A DNA stretch of 64,000 bases, taken from Geopsychrobacter electrodiphilus DSM 16401 (lineage in GTDB: Bacteria > Desulfobacterota > Desulfuromonadia > Desulfuromonadales > Geopsychrobacteraceae). The stretch spans positions 1,488,001-1,552,000 of the forward strand of contig NZ_ARWE01000001.1 of the NCBI RefSeq assembly GCF_000384395.1. The letters run 5' to 3'. The notes under the pieces were generated by a model. That model had not been told where the DNA came from. It was given only the letters and a program-made list of their open reading frames with translations, and did not search any database. The position numbers were made by a program, and so were the translations under genes. Numbering within the stretch: the first letter of the stretch is position 1; each line of letters opens with the position of its first letter. Below, in pieces: positions 19,504 through 28,572 of the stretch.

Positions 19504-21534
19504 TTAATCGCTGCTACGGGGTGTTGTTAAGTTGTTAAGAAAGTGCATATATTCCTCGATATGGAGCATATTCAAGATCATCATTTGATATTTTTTGTCA
19601 GCCTTGAGGCCGTGGCTGGAAGCGTAGTCTTGAGGATATATCATCAGTGGCGGATTATCCAGATTGAACTTTGTGGAGAGACTCTTCAACATAACTTTTA
19701 ACTGTGTCGAGGGGAGGGCGTCGTCGAGAACGTAACATAATACCACCTGATCCATTCGGGAGAGGGAGAGACTCGTGTTTGATTCGTGCAGTTCGATGAC
19801 CGCCATCAGTTCCTGCTCGCGTTTGATAGAATAGAGATGACGTCGCCTCGTCATTCCCAGTGCCTGATATTCTTCCTCAACGACCTTGCGGCCAAGCATT
19901 TCAGGTTTCAAATCCAGTGCATCGGTCATACACCCCCCGGAAACCTGCTCATAAAATCCATTCAACTCAACCAGGTCCCCTTTGGTTGTCTGCACCAGTT
20001 GCCATTCGACCTGGATGTCGGGCCAGGCCCATTGATCCTTAATTTCGGGAATAAAATTGAAATAGGCAAAAAGATCGAGACTTGCCGCTTTCTGATTTTT
20101 CAGGTGCTTGACAGCCCCGCTGAAGCAGCGCGTGGGAAAACGATTTTCGGGGCGATAAATACCTGCTATATAGCCAATTTTTTCATTGCTTAGCGAGAAG
20201 GCATTGTAGAAATATTCAGCCAATTGCAGAATGACCTCAAAGCCGACGGCGTGTTTTCCTGAACGCTTGGCTGCGTGATGTTGCTTGAACCAGGTTCGTT
20301 CATAAAGTCTGACGGCTGACAGGTGGGCTTGGATTTGACCATCGGCCTGAAAAGTGAAATGCCGTGAAATGGAAGTTTGCTCCGTGTAGGTTTTTTGCAG
20401 CGTCTCCTTGAAATCTTCTTTGCGTTTGGCCAGTTGCAGATATTTTGACGGGTAGATGAAGCCGGTTTCAAACAAAAACTCCCACAAGGATTCAACGTCG
20501 ACCACGGCGCTCAGGTGAGCATTCCGGTTCCGAGCTCGTTGCAGCATGGAGAGGAGGCGCAGGTGGTTCATTGTCTCGATTTCAAGCAGAGCGATTCCAC
20601 ACCGCGCCTGCCTGGTGTTGTCCGTGGGCTCTGCGCGATAGACAACCTGCCCCTTGCAGGGAATCGCTACGGCCCCCAGTTGAAGGTGCATCTTCGGCAG
20701 GATCATCCCCGGCAGCAGCATGGCCTGTGCTGGCAACTCTTCGACGCACATTCCAAGCCCGGATAAATTGACAACATTCAATTCAACGCGGCGACCCGTC
20801 AAGGGATGCAGCAGGGCAAGACTCGGTTCCGGAATGAGACACATCCGGACGGAGCGATAATGTTTGGTTTCAAATCTGGGGGTGTTTAATTCCAGTGGTT
20901 CCAAAACGAATAAAAGGTTGTCTGGACTTAACCTACTGCGAATAATCTTCATGCCACCGCTAAAAATAACCTCGTGTTGTGTTTCCAGTGTCAGTTGGAC
21001 TGGCCGCTCGGGGGTAATCCAGTAGCGACTGTTGGGCTTGTCAATTTTGATCTTCACACAGAGGGTGTGGGCGGAAAAATCACTTAAAATCCCCTCGAAA
21101 CAAATACTATGTTGGGAGATAGTGGCCTTTATCCCGGCAGGGACCTGTACGCGTGAGAATTGACGTTCAAAAAGTGAAACGCCTTGCGGAGGCAACGAAC
21201 AGCAAAGCCCTGCGGCGGAGAGGGTTGGGTTTTCAGCCGTGAAGGATAAGGCTTCGGGTGCGCCGGGTAACACGATACTGGTAATTTTATACTGAGAAAT
21301 ATTATCTGGAAGACCCTCACGCCAGCGAACTTCAAAAATCTCGCCGTTGCAGGGCAGGGGATCAGCAGTAACGGTGATCTTGTGGCCATACTTGGGATGT
21401 GAAAAAAGAATAATGATGGCTTTATCAAGGAAATTCAGTCGGTTGACACGATCGGTCAGGCGTTTTTTTGAGACAGATCTGCCCTCCTTCCGCTCCGGGG
21501 ATTCTTCAGGGACCAAAACAATTGACATAGGCAT
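19504..21534 (-). CDS. PilZ-domain protein fused to an acyltransferase-like C-terminal region
   Basis: This protein of about 676 residues is probably cytoplasmic. A region near 200-330 resembles PilZ: an arginine-rich start (HYRSVRMC) and the NxSxxG motif VNLSGLGMCV, expected to bind cyclic di-GMP. The first arginine motif is RxxR rather than the canonical RxxxR, so binding is uncertain. From about 350 to 560 the sequence (FIYPSKYLQLAKR, then HLSAVRLYERTWFKQHHAA) looks like GNAT/FeeM-type N-acyltransferases; this is a by-eye judgement. The start is taken at ATG 21534 (MPMSIVLVPEE); TTG 21552 is an alternative. No strong ribosome site is seen. A palindromic repeat separates it from the methyltransferase upstream. 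Confidence 0.65.
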   Translation of the reverse strand: MPMSIVLVPEESPERKEGRSVSKKRLTDRVNRLNFLDKAIIILFSHPKYGHKITVTADPLPCNGEIFEVRWREGLPDNISQYKITSIVLPGAPEALSFTAENPTLSAAGLCCSLPPQGVSLFERQFSRVQVPAGIKATISQHSICFEGILSDFSAHTLCVKIKIDKPNSRYWITPERPVQLTLETQHEVIFSGGMKIIRSRLSPDNLLFVLEPLELNTPRFETKHYRSVRMCLIPEPSLALLHPLTGRRVELNVVNLSGLGMCVEELPAQAMLLPGMILPKMHLQLGAVAIPCKGQVVYRAEPTDNTRQARCGIALLEIETMNHLRLLSMLQRARNRNAHLSAVVDVESLWEFLFETGFIYPSKYLQLAKRKEDFKETLQKTYTEQTSISRHFTFQADGQIQAHLSAVRLYERTWFKQHHAAKRSGKHAVGFEVILQLAEYFYNAFSLSNEKIGYIAGIYRPENRFPTRCFSGAVKHLKNQKAASLDLFAYFNFIPEIKDQWAWPDIQVEWQLVQTTKGDLVELNGFYEQVSGGCMTDALDLKPEMLGRKVVEEEYQALGMTRRRHLYSIKREQELMAVIELHESNTSLSLSRMDQVVLCYVLDDALPSTQLKVMLKSLSTKFNLDNPPLMIYPQDYASSHGLKADKKYQMMILNMLHIEEYMHFLNNLTTPRSSD

Positions 21535-21578
21535 CCAATTAAAAGACAACAAATCATTAGAAAAAACAAAACAGCCAG

Positions 21579-21740
21579 GAACCTGTCGTCCTATTCATAA
21601 TTTAGCTGCTAATCCAGCTGTTTGGCACATATCTCGGCACCTTTTTGCCCCATAGTTACAACTATGAGCCTGCAAGCGAGTCAAGGTCGGTGCCTGAATA
21701 GCCGAATTTTAGCTTCATCCCACATAGTTCGACAAGGTTC
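21579..21740. repeat. About 160-bp imperfect palindromic element
   Basis: The centre is CATAGTT/AACTATG at 21651-21666 with a two-base loop. The outer ends GAACCTGTCG (21579-21588) and CGACAAGGTTC (21730-21740) are inverted repeats with one extra base, and inner blocks (GGCACC, TAGC) also recur in inverted order. There is no ORF. It fills the gap between two minus-strand genes and would form a long stem in RNA or a cruciform in DNA. It looks like a dispersed non-autonomous repeat. Confidence 0.55.
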
Positions 21741-21746
21741 TAGTGA

Positions 21747-22547
21747 TTAATCAAGGGGTTTTGTCCCTCTGACAATGATAAGCGGTGTGTAAATGAACCG
21801 GCGAGGGTCAAAAAAATACTGTTTAAACTCTTCGATACAGGCATCGAAGTCTCCGGCATATTCTTCGAACCGGCAACCAGAGTTTTTTACGGCTATTTCG
21901 ATTTTACTCAGCCAGTTTTCGCTATCTACGGGGTTGAGTTCCCCAAAGAAAAGATGGTGTGCTTCAAGGGCGACGTTGATGTCGTTGAAATTCAAATCTG
22001 TCATGTGAGCATAAAGTTTACGCCCGGCATAAGGATCAAAATTACGATTTTTCTGTAGGCAGAAAAGGATGTCCTGAATGGTTCTTTCCAGACGCTCCGG
22101 ATGCCCGAAGTGCGTTAGACAGTTATTGTCCAGGTCCGCGATAATCAACAGCCCACCCGGTTTGAGACTGTGAATGACATTCTTGATAATCGCTAGCGGA
22201 TCATCAAGGAAATATTCGAGTACAAAACGGATCCAAACCGCATCAAAAGAATCCGTAGAAAGAAATGGCGTCTGCAGATCATGCTCAATGAAATTAACCC
22301 CAGGCGCACTATATGTGGTACGCGCTTTATCGATGCGTGAAGGGGAAAAGTCCAGGCCCGTTACCCGGCCGTCATCGCCGACAACATCTTTCAGAATAGC
22401 GGTTGTTTTTCCGACACCACAGCCTGCATCGAGAACATGCATGCCGGGTTTAATTCCAGCCCATATTGCCTGGCGTATGACCTGGCCCGCTTCAGTTTTT
22501 TTTTCGAGGCGCAGGTGTTCCTCCGGATGCTCCATCAAATAACTCAT
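21747..22547 (-). CDS. Class I SAM-dependent methyltransferase
   Basis: The 266-residue protein has the Rossmann methyltransferase core: motif I VLDAGCGVGKTTAIL, motif II GRVTGLDFSPSRIDKA, an acidic EHDLQTPF and motif post-I SLKPGGLLIIADLDN. The C-terminal part (about 150-266) is aromatic-rich and not recognised. It lies 34 bases downstream of the HD-GYP gene and is probably co-transcribed with it. Substrate unknown: its neighbours (HD-GYP phosphodiesterase, PilZ/acyltransferase) suggest signalling or small-molecule modification rather than rRNA methylation, but that is inference. Confidence 0.88.
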   Translation of the reverse strand: MSYLMEHPEEHLRLEKKTEAGQVIRQAIWAGIKPGMHVLDAGCGVGKTTAILKDVVGDDGRVTGLDFSPSRIDKARTTYSAPGVNFIEHDLQTPFLSTDSFDAVWIRFVLEYFLDDPLAIIKNVIHSLKPGGLLIIADLDNNCLTHFGHPERLERTIQDILFCLQKNRNFDPYAGRKLYAHMTDLNFNDINVALEAHHLFFGELNPVDSENWLSKIEIAVKNSGCRFEEYAGDFDACIEEFKQYFFDPRRFIYTPLIIVRGTKPLD

Positions 22548-22581
22548 AAAGTCTGTTCACTTTCGTAGGAAGAAATATAAA

Positions 22582-24903
22582 TCAGGGTGACGTCCGACGG
22601 GCCGAATCCAGACGTGTTGCGATATATTTTTGTATTATTTTATGGGTTTTTGGATCGATATTGCCAAATTTGACTCCAAATCCTTCAGGCAGTTGCGGAT
22701 TGGGTTGGGGGTAAATGTTAATCCAGGCAACCGTTCCCAGAAGTTGAACAAGTTCATTTTTACCCGGCAGGGTGAAGGTGATTTGAATCTCATTTTCAGG
22801 GGCTAGCCTGATCGCTTGAGGACTGTTGATATACATCCCCCCCGCGCTGATATTAACACTAGTTCCGGTTATGACTCTCTGTCCAGCTTTGGCCGAAATA
22901 TCAGAACGGTAAGCGATTCGGTGATGATGAGGCTTCTCTCTGAAATTAATTTTTGTCTGTTCGGCACCATTTTTTCTAAACGGCAGGCGAACTGTCCCGC
23001 GCTTAAGGCAGCGTAAGAAGGCCTCCGCAATTTTAGGTTGGAAGTGCTTTCCAATCTCGGACCGAAAGACCTTTAATGCTTCTGTCCTGGACATTGGATC
23101 ACGGTAATGCCGTTCTGCGGTAATGGCTTCATAGAAATCGGCCACCGCGATAATCCGGGCTCCCAGTGGAATCTCCTTCCCCTTGAGCGCATTCGGATAG
23201 CCCGTCCCGTCCCATTTTTCATGATGAGATTCGCACATCTCAGGGATTTCTTGATAAGGCCCCTCAAAGGCGACCTTCTCAAGGATCCGTCGGGTTTTCG
23301 TCGGGTGGGTTCTGATGATTGCATGCTCTTTTTCTGTAAGTGGTCCAGACTTCTTCAGGATTGAATCTTCGATACCGATTTTGCCGTAGTCGTGGAGCAA
23401 TGCTGCCAGACGAATAACCCGACACTCCTCTTCATTTAACCCCAGCTCTTCTGCTATCCCGTTCGCGTATTCAGCGACCTGCTCTGAATGACCGGCCGTT
23501 AGAAAATCACGGGCGTCAATCGATCCAGCCAGCACAAGAAGTGTTGATTCAAATTGTGCCGCTCGAGCCTCAAGCAGTCGAGCATTCTGGATGCTGACGG
23601 CGATTGCCGGGGTAATCCCCATTAGCAGGTTAATGTCGGACACCACCAGGGGTCTCTTGGTTTTCAGGTTATCGACGGCCAAAACTCCGATTGACTTTCC
23701 TTTAAAAACTATCGGTACGCAGATGAAACTTTGGGTACCAAGGGTTTGCATAAACTGGCGGGATCTTGGTGAAAGAGACTCCATAATCTCTGTGACATCA
23801 TTAATCAGAAACGGTTTTTGCTCGCGATAGGATACAACGAACATCCCCAGACTGTTTGGATTATTGAGTTTAAAAGATATGTTGGTAAGGATGTCATGAT
23901 GCTGTTCGTTGTATCCATAGGCACCGCAAATTTCAAGTTGCGCCTCTTTTTCGTCGGCCAACAAAAACAACCCGCGGTCGTAATCCAGTTTGTTTTGTAA
24001 AACATGGACGACCGATTCGATAACATCCTTGATGCTGGTTTGATTAACAACAACATCGCCAACTTCAGCGGCCAGCTGTGTGTTGCGATAGTTGTGGTCG
24101 ATCTGTTCGGTCAACTGGTTAGAGATGTCCCAAAGTTGGGCCATCCCTTTTTCCCTTTCAGCTGACCTGATATATTCAAAAAACCAGGCAGAAAGTAACC
24201 CTGCAACCGTGCTGCCTGGTAGCACGACCCTTACAGCGGTCAATGGGTCGAGAAAAAAGGATGTTGCCGTTGTGATGACTCCGAGCAGGACGGTCGCGTC
24301 GCGTAACCTCCTGATGATTGTGATACGATTTTGGCTCCAGGAGATTATATAACGACACTTTTTACCTCCCTTAAAAATGCATTCTGGGTGCTCAATTTGA
24401 TGATTATGAAGATTGAAAATATTGATGATGGCCTCAAAGAAACCGATCCTATTGTCACACTGGAAAGGTTTTTCTTTGCTCTCCGGGCGGGGAATGACGG
24501 TAATTTCAACTTTCGTGTTGCCTATTTTGCGCGAGGAATAATCACTGGAGCGCACGAATTTCTGAGTCGAACCACCGATAAGAGCAAAGGCTCTGAGCGG
24601 GCCAGACATGCTCAAGATGTAATGCCGCATTGTTCCCAGAGTCCCAAGAGTTGCCGCAAAACGACCCGCTTCTCGTGCGATATGTTCATTGCCGGTTAAC
24701 TGGACACATTTCTCGTGGAACAGGTCAACTTGGTTTTGAGTGAACCAGTGCCCCTGGTCTGCAACCTCATAGGATTCCATGCCTGCATGGCGCAAGATTT
24801 CTTTGGTGTCGACATGCGGATATCGCGCAGCCAAAAGCTTCAGGTAGGTATCAATGATGCGGCTGTTATAGAGCGCTGCGGAGTCCATAAAGGGTAAGCT
24901 CAT
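22582..24903 (-). CDS. Membrane-associated GAF / HD-GYP / PilZ cyclic di-GMP phosphodiesterase
   Basis: This 773-residue signalling protein has an N-terminal region (1-190) resembling ligand-binding sensor domains, ending with a cysteine pair (HPECIFKGGKKCRY). Two hydrophobic segments lie near 200-245. A GAF domain follows (about 280-450), then an HD-GYP domain (about 455-640) with HSEQVAEYA, LLHDYGKIGIED, and SHHEKWDGTGYP, all metal and substrate residues present. A C-terminal PilZ domain (about 660-765) shows RIAYR and NISAGGMY. It is expected to degrade c-di-GMP and sense it through PilZ. It is the first gene of the minus-strand cluster. M6 at 24888 is an alternative start. Confidence 0.92.
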   Translation of the reverse strand: MSLPFMDSAALYNSRIIDTYLKLLAARYPHVDTKEILRHAGMESYEVADQGHWFTQNQVDLFHEKCVQLTGNEHIAREAGRFAATLGTLGTMRHYILSMSGPLRAFALIGGSTQKFVRSSDYSSRKIGNTKVEITVIPRPESKEKPFQCDNRIGFFEAIINIFNLHNHQIEHPECIFKGGKKCRYIISWSQNRITIIRRLRDATVLLGVITTATSFFLDPLTAVRVVLPGSTVAGLLSAWFFEYIRSAEREKGMAQLWDISNQLTEQIDHNYRNTQLAAEVGDVVVNQTSIKDVIESVVHVLQNKLDYDRGLFLLADEKEAQLEICGAYGYNEQHHDILTNISFKLNNPNSLGMFVVSYREQKPFLINDVTEIMESLSPRSRQFMQTLGTQSFICVPIVFKGKSIGVLAVDNLKTKRPLVVSDINLLMGITPAIAVSIQNARLLEARAAQFESTLLVLAGSIDARDFLTAGHSEQVAEYANGIAEELGLNEEECRVIRLAALLHDYGKIGIEDSILKKSGPLTEKEHAIIRTHPTKTRRILEKVAFEGPYQEIPEMCESHHEKWDGTGYPNALKGKEIPLGARIIAVADFYEAITAERHYRDPMSRTEALKVFRSEIGKHFQPKIAEAFLRCLKRGTVRLPFRKNGAEQTKINFREKPHHHRIAYRSDISAKAGQRVITGTSVNISAGGMYINSPQAIRLAPENEIQITFTLPGKNELVQLLGTVAWINIYPQPNPQLPEGFGVKFGNIDPKTHKIIQKYIATRLDSARRTSP

Positions 24904-24962
24904 CCTTATCAGGCAGCATATCGCTATGGCCTCATGGGATAGATCGGGTTCATGGGGCTGAT

Positions 24963-25118
24963 ATGATTGGCGACCATCAGGGAGTCATTCAGCGAATGAA
25001 ACCGTTTGATGTTGTCAGTCGCTTCACATCGGACCACAGGGCCCGACAGTTTCTGGGCAACCCCTCCATTTATGTCCTTACGTCACTCGAATCTTTCCTG
25101 GCTTCCCTTGAAGGGTAA
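24963..25118 (+). CDS. Possible small protein or gene remnant (51 codons)
   Basis: An ATG-started frame of 51 codons (MIGDHQGVIQRMKPFDVVSR at its start) lies in the gap upstream of the HD-GYP gene. Its amino-acid composition is protein-like, and the frame stays open for some distance before the ATG, which would fit a remnant of a longer gene. I do not recognise it. TGGGG lies 6 bases upstream as a poor ribosome site. Confidence 0.22.
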   Translation: MIGDHQGVIQRMKPFDVVSRFTSDHRARQFLGNPSIYVLTSLESFLASLEG

Positions 25119-25717
25119 AATTGCGCAAGCCCTTTCAGGCGTTCCAAAAAATCGAGGGCTTGAAACATCGGCAGTGAGCTCTTGATCTCCTCTTTTGTTT
25201 ATCTTTCTTTAAAGAATCTACATATTAGAACTTTTTTTCTTTAGAGGCAATAACAAACCTCCCCTTCTAACCGTGATATCCGATAGAAAACAAATACTTA
25301 GGCCCTCATCATAATATAGTAAAATATCTATATTTCAAATGCTTATGAGGTAATTTCTGACTTTCTGATCAAAATGACTGATGAGCGGCATCATGGAACC
25401 TTCAACTTTGTAATTGGTGATCAGTTGTGTTCAGGCCCATGCCCTGACAAGGTTATGGTACCTCTGATGTTCGGCATCATAGTATTATTTACAGGTTGGT
25501 AGCTTCACTTTGCAAGAGGCTTCGAGATTATGGAGTTGTCAGAGAGGTCTCAGGCAGGAGGTTGCAGGGGGGGGGGGGCAGGCGGGGAAGTGATAATATT
25601 TTTGGCTGCGAGATATACGGTATTTACGCTGCAGATTTTGTTATGTAATTTTCCGCCAGCATATCTTTGAAACTCTGCCAGGTAATGGCTCTTGAAAAGT
25701 TAATTTGGCCGAAAATC
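25119..25717. other. Gene-poor, partly AT-rich intergenic region
   Basis: No ORF with coding character is visible on either strand. About 25190-25360 is clearly richer in A and T than the rest of the window, and 25567-25578 is an uninterrupted run of twelve G. The stretch may be decayed sequence. No RNA gene was recognised. Confidence 0.5.
25567..25578 (+). repeat. G12 homopolymer
   Basis: Twelve consecutive G residues are followed by CAGGCGGGGAAG. It is the longest G run noticed in the window. It lies outside any recognised gene or promoter, roughly 660 bases upstream of the HD-GYP gene, so slippage would have no evident coding effect. Confidence 0.9.
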
Positions 25718-25760
25718 ATGGCAACAAAGAGCCTCCCAGCTTGCAGCCCTTTGTTGCCAT
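25718..25760 (-). terminator. 12-bp perfect inverted repeat downstream of the parvulin gene
   Basis: ATGGCAACAAAG (25718-25729) and CTTTGTTGCCAT (25749-25760) form a perfect stem with a 19-base loop, ending 13 bases from the parvulin stop. Reading on the minus strand it is followed only by GATTTTCGG, so it is a weak terminator or an mRNA-stabilising hairpin. Confidence 0.5.
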
Positions 25761-25773
25761 AGTTCTCTTCACT

Positions 25774-26055
25774 CTATGCCGTACGTTTGGTGATTTCGAT
25801 CAGGTGATAACCAAACTGGGTCTTGACCGGACCAAGTACCTTGCCGATCTCGCCACTGAAAACCACCTCGTCAAATTCTTTGACCATTTGGCCAGGGCCG
25901 AACGAGCCGAGCGCACCACCGGAGCGGCCGGAAGGACATTTTGAATGTTCGGCTGCGGCGGCAGCAAAATCGAGGCCCCCCTCGATCTTTGTTTTCAGTT
26001 CGATACAGGCCTCTTCGGTAGGGACCAGAATGTGACGTGCTTCAGCTTGAGCCAT
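25774..26055 (-). CDS. Parvulin-type peptidyl-prolyl isomerase (PpiC-like)
   Basis: This 93-residue protein consists of a single rotamase domain: ARHILVPTEEACIELKTKI at the N-terminus, the CPSGRSGGALGSFGPGQMV core and VKTQFGYHLIEI at the end, all parvulin hallmarks. There is no signal peptide, so it acts in the cytoplasm, as E. coli PpiC does. GAGG precedes the ATG. It stands alone and is divergent from rsmE. Confidence 0.95.
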   Translation of the reverse strand: MAQAEARHILVPTEEACIELKTKIEGGLDFAAAAAEHSKCPSGRSGGALGSFGPGQMVKEFDEVVFSGEIGKVLGPVKTQFGYHLIEITKRTA

Positions 26056-26172
26056 GTTAGTTCTCCTCTTGGAATCGGAATGTTTGAAAAATTAGGGGTT
26101 ATCTAATACCTTGTTTGGGGCTTTGTGGTCAACTCGTCCGGCCGCGTCAATGAGCCGCCTGGAGATCAAGGA

Positions 26173-26901
26173 ATGAATACAATCCTGTTACACGACGAAG
26201 ACTTTATCAGCGATAATCGGGTGACACTCACCGGACGGAGGCTGCAACATGTGCTTGAGGTGCATCGCGCTCAGATCGGCGATAGTCTGCGCCTCGGCAA
26301 GTTGGGTGGTTTGATGGGTGAGGGGAGGGTGTGTTCTCTGACATCTGAGAGGTTGGAGCTTGAAGTTCAACTCGACCAGCGGCCACCGGCAGCCCTCCCG
26401 ATTACCCTTCTGCTTGCGCTTCCCCGTCCCAAAATGCTCAAGCGTGTATTGCAGGCTGTCACCTCACTCGGGGTTAAACAGATTTATCTGATTAACAGTT
26501 ACCGGGTTGAAAAGAGTTTCTGGGGGAGTCCGCTGCTGCAGGCAGAAAAACTACAGGAGCAACTACTGCTCGGGTTGGAACAGGCTTGTGATACAATCCT
26601 GCCTCAGGTTCACCTGAAACAGCTGTTCAAGCCATTTGTCGAAGATGAGTTGCCCCGGATTATTTCCGGGTCCAGAGCTTATGTCGCTCACCCGGTTGCG
26701 GCCAGCAACTGTCCAACCGGCATCCGTGAATCGATATCTCTGGCCATTGGCCCCGAAGGCGGCTTCATCCCCTATGAAGTTGAAAAATTACAGGCCTGCG
26801 GATTCACCCCGATCAGTCTCGGTCGACGCATCCTTCGCGTTGAAACCGCCGTCCCGGTACTTTTAAGCCGACTTTCGGCGGAGCAAATAATGGGGAAATG
26901 A
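26173..26901 (+). CDS. rsmE: 16S rRNA (uracil-1498-N3)-methyltransferase
   Basis: This SPOUT-family enzyme methylates U1498 of 16S rRNA. The ATG at 26173 (MNTILLHDEDF), with AAGGA just upstream, gives 242 residues; the upstream GTG at 26125 is not conserved-looking. An N-terminal PUA-like domain (about 1-70) precedes the knotted SAM-binding domain with LAIGPEGGFIPYEVEKL and LGRRILRVETAV. It lies upstream of the NQR operon with a 330-base gap and is likely an independent unit. Confidence 0.95.
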   Translation: MNTILLHDEDFISDNRVTLTGRRLQHVLEVHRAQIGDSLRLGKLGGLMGEGRVCSLTSERLELEVQLDQRPPAALPITLLLALPRPKMLKRVLQAVTSLGVKQIYLINSYRVEKSFWGSPLLQAEKLQEQLLLGLEQACDTILPQVHLKQLFKPFVEDELPRIISGSRAYVAHPVAASNCPTGIRESISLAIGPEGGFIPYEVEKLQACGFTPISLGRRILRVETAVPVLLSRLSAEQIMGK

Positions 26902-26992
26902 TCCATACGCAAGAGAAGCCCGCATCTTGTCTCTGTGTGCCCTCTTTATGTGACCTCCTCTTCATGCTCTCATCCTGTGACAGGGGGACGTA

Positions 26993-27238
26993 ATGGTTCT
27001 GGCTGTGTTGGTTGAACGAATGCAAAAAGCGCCGCTGGCAGAGGTCTTTGCTCCAACCTGCAGCCCTCAACCGATCGACCAATGGTTTCAGGCCCACAAA
27101 ACGGGCTTGAGAGTTCCGTTATCCCTACCATCTTTCATATATACTCTGGTCATCATGCAAGTGCTTCCTTTAGTATGGCTGTTGAACCATCTTCAGTCGG
27201 GCACCACGTACTTGTTCAGCTTGAAGGCATCCCTATGA
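26993..27238 (+). CDS. Possible 81-residue leader protein overlapping nqrA
   Basis: An ATG frame with GGGGGA four bases upstream encodes 81 residues, including a hydrophobic stretch ([17 protein letters not shown]). Its stop codon TGA overlaps the nqrA start (ATGA), the arrangement of translational coupling. No homologue is recognised, and codon usage cannot be judged firmly by eye. It may be chance in the nqr leader, which otherwise (26902-27234) holds nothing recognisable. Confidence 0.3.
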   Translation: MVLAVLVERMQKAPLAEVFAPTCSPQPIDQWFQAHKTGLRVPLSLPSFIYTLVIMQVLPLVWLLNHLQSGTTYLFSLKASL

Positions 27239-28572
27239 TACGGATAAAAAAAGGTCTCGATCTGCCGCTCAGCGGTGCTCCCCGAATGCAGGTGGAGGCG
27301 GGGCCGCCGGTTCAGCATGTCGCGCTCTTAGGCAGTGATTATCAGGAGATGAAGCCGACCCTGCTGGTGGCCGAAGGGGATGTCGTAATGCTTGGACAGC
27401 CCCTCTTTGTGGATAAGAAGCATCCTGCCATTCGCTACACCGCCCCGGCCGCGGGGAACGTCATCGCGATCAACCGCGGTGAGCGGCGCGCCTTTCTTTC
27501 GCTGGTGATCCAGATCGTCGGTGCTGACGAGCTCACCTTTAGCGCCTACACTCCAGAGCACCTCGGCCAGCTTGAGACCAACGAGGTTGAACAACAGCTG
27601 CTGGTTTCCGGCTTGTGGACCTCCTTCCGCACCCGGCCATTCAGTAAGGTGCCGGAGCCGCAGACCCGTCCGGCGGCGATTTTTGTGACCGCCATTGACA
27701 CCAATCCGCTGGCGGCGGATCCAGCTTTCGCGATCGGAATGAGAGCGGCCGAGTTCGAGGCGGGCCTCACCGTTATCCGCCAACTCACTGCAGGTAAGAC
27801 CTACCTGTGCAAGCAGCCCGGAGCTCGGATCACCGCACCCGCAGGGATCACTATCAGCGAGTTTTCCGGCTGCCATCCCGCGGGGCTGGTCGGCACCCAT
27901 ATCCATTTTCTTGAAAAAGTTAACCAGCAACGCTGTGTCTGGCATATCGGTTACCAGGATGTGATCGCCATTGGTCACCTGTTTTTGACCGGGCGCATTC
28001 TTACCGAGCGGATTGTTTCGCTCTGCGGGCCGGCGGTTAAAGATCCGCGCGCAATCCGTACGCGCCTCGGTGCCTCGCTACCAGAGCTGGTCGCGGGTCA
28101 ACTGCAGCCTGGGGAGAACCGGGTTATTTCCGGATCGGTCCTGGCTGGTCGGCGGGCGGTTGAGCCGCTCGATTTTTTGGGGCGATTCCACAATCAGGTT
28201 TCGGTTATTGCCGAAGATTCGCAGCGTGAATTTCTCGGCTGGTGTCTGCCCGGGTTCAGGAAGTTTTCGATTAACCGGGTGTTCGCCGCCGCGCTGCTGC
28301 CAAAGCGGCCTCAGGCCATGACCACCAGCACCCACGGGAGTTTGCGCGCTATGGTGCCGGTGGGCTCATTTGAAAAGGTGATGCCACTCAACGTCAAGGC
28401 CACCTGGCTGTTGCGCACGCTCCTGACCCTGGATACAGATCTGGCTCAGTCGCTGGGCTGTCTGGAACTGGATGAAGAGGATCTGGCCCTGTGCAGCTTT
28501 GTCTGCTCGGGGAAGATCGATTACGGTATACATTTGCGCCAAACCCTGCAGAAGATAGAAAAAGAGGGCTAA
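27235..28572 (+). CDS. nqrA: Na+-translocating NADH:quinone reductase subunit A
   Basis: This is the peripheral, cytoplasm-facing subunit of the sodium pump, implicated in quinone binding. The ATG at 27235 ([16 protein letters not shown]) matches the family start and gives 445 residues. Conserved segments include [35 protein letters not shown] and [14 protein letters not shown]. It is the first of six structural genes; its TAA overlaps the nqrB ATG. In this group NQR implies use of a sodium gradient, in keeping with a marine habitat. Confidence 0.97.
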   Translation: MIRIKKGLDLPLSGAPRMQVEAGPPVQHVALLGSDYQEMKPTLLVAEGDVVMLGQPLFVDKKHPAIRYTAPAAGNVIAINRGERRAFLSLVIQIVGADELTFSAYTPEHLGQLETNEVEQQLLVSGLWTSFRTRPFSKVPEPQTRPAAIFVTAIDTNPLAADPAFAIGMRAAEFEAGLTVIRQLTAGKTYLCKQPGARITAPAGITISEFSGCHPAGLVGTHIHFLEKVNQQRCVWHIGYQDVIAIGHLFLTGRILTERIVSLCGPAVKDPRAIRTRLGASLPELVAGQLQPGENRVISGSVLAGRRAVEPLDFLGRFHNQVSVIAEDSQREFLGWCLPGFRKFSINRVFAAALLPKRPQAMTTSTHGSLRAMVPVGSFEKVMPLNVKATWLLRTLLTLDTDLAQSLGCLELDEEDLALCSFVCSGKIDYGIHLRQTLQKIEKEG

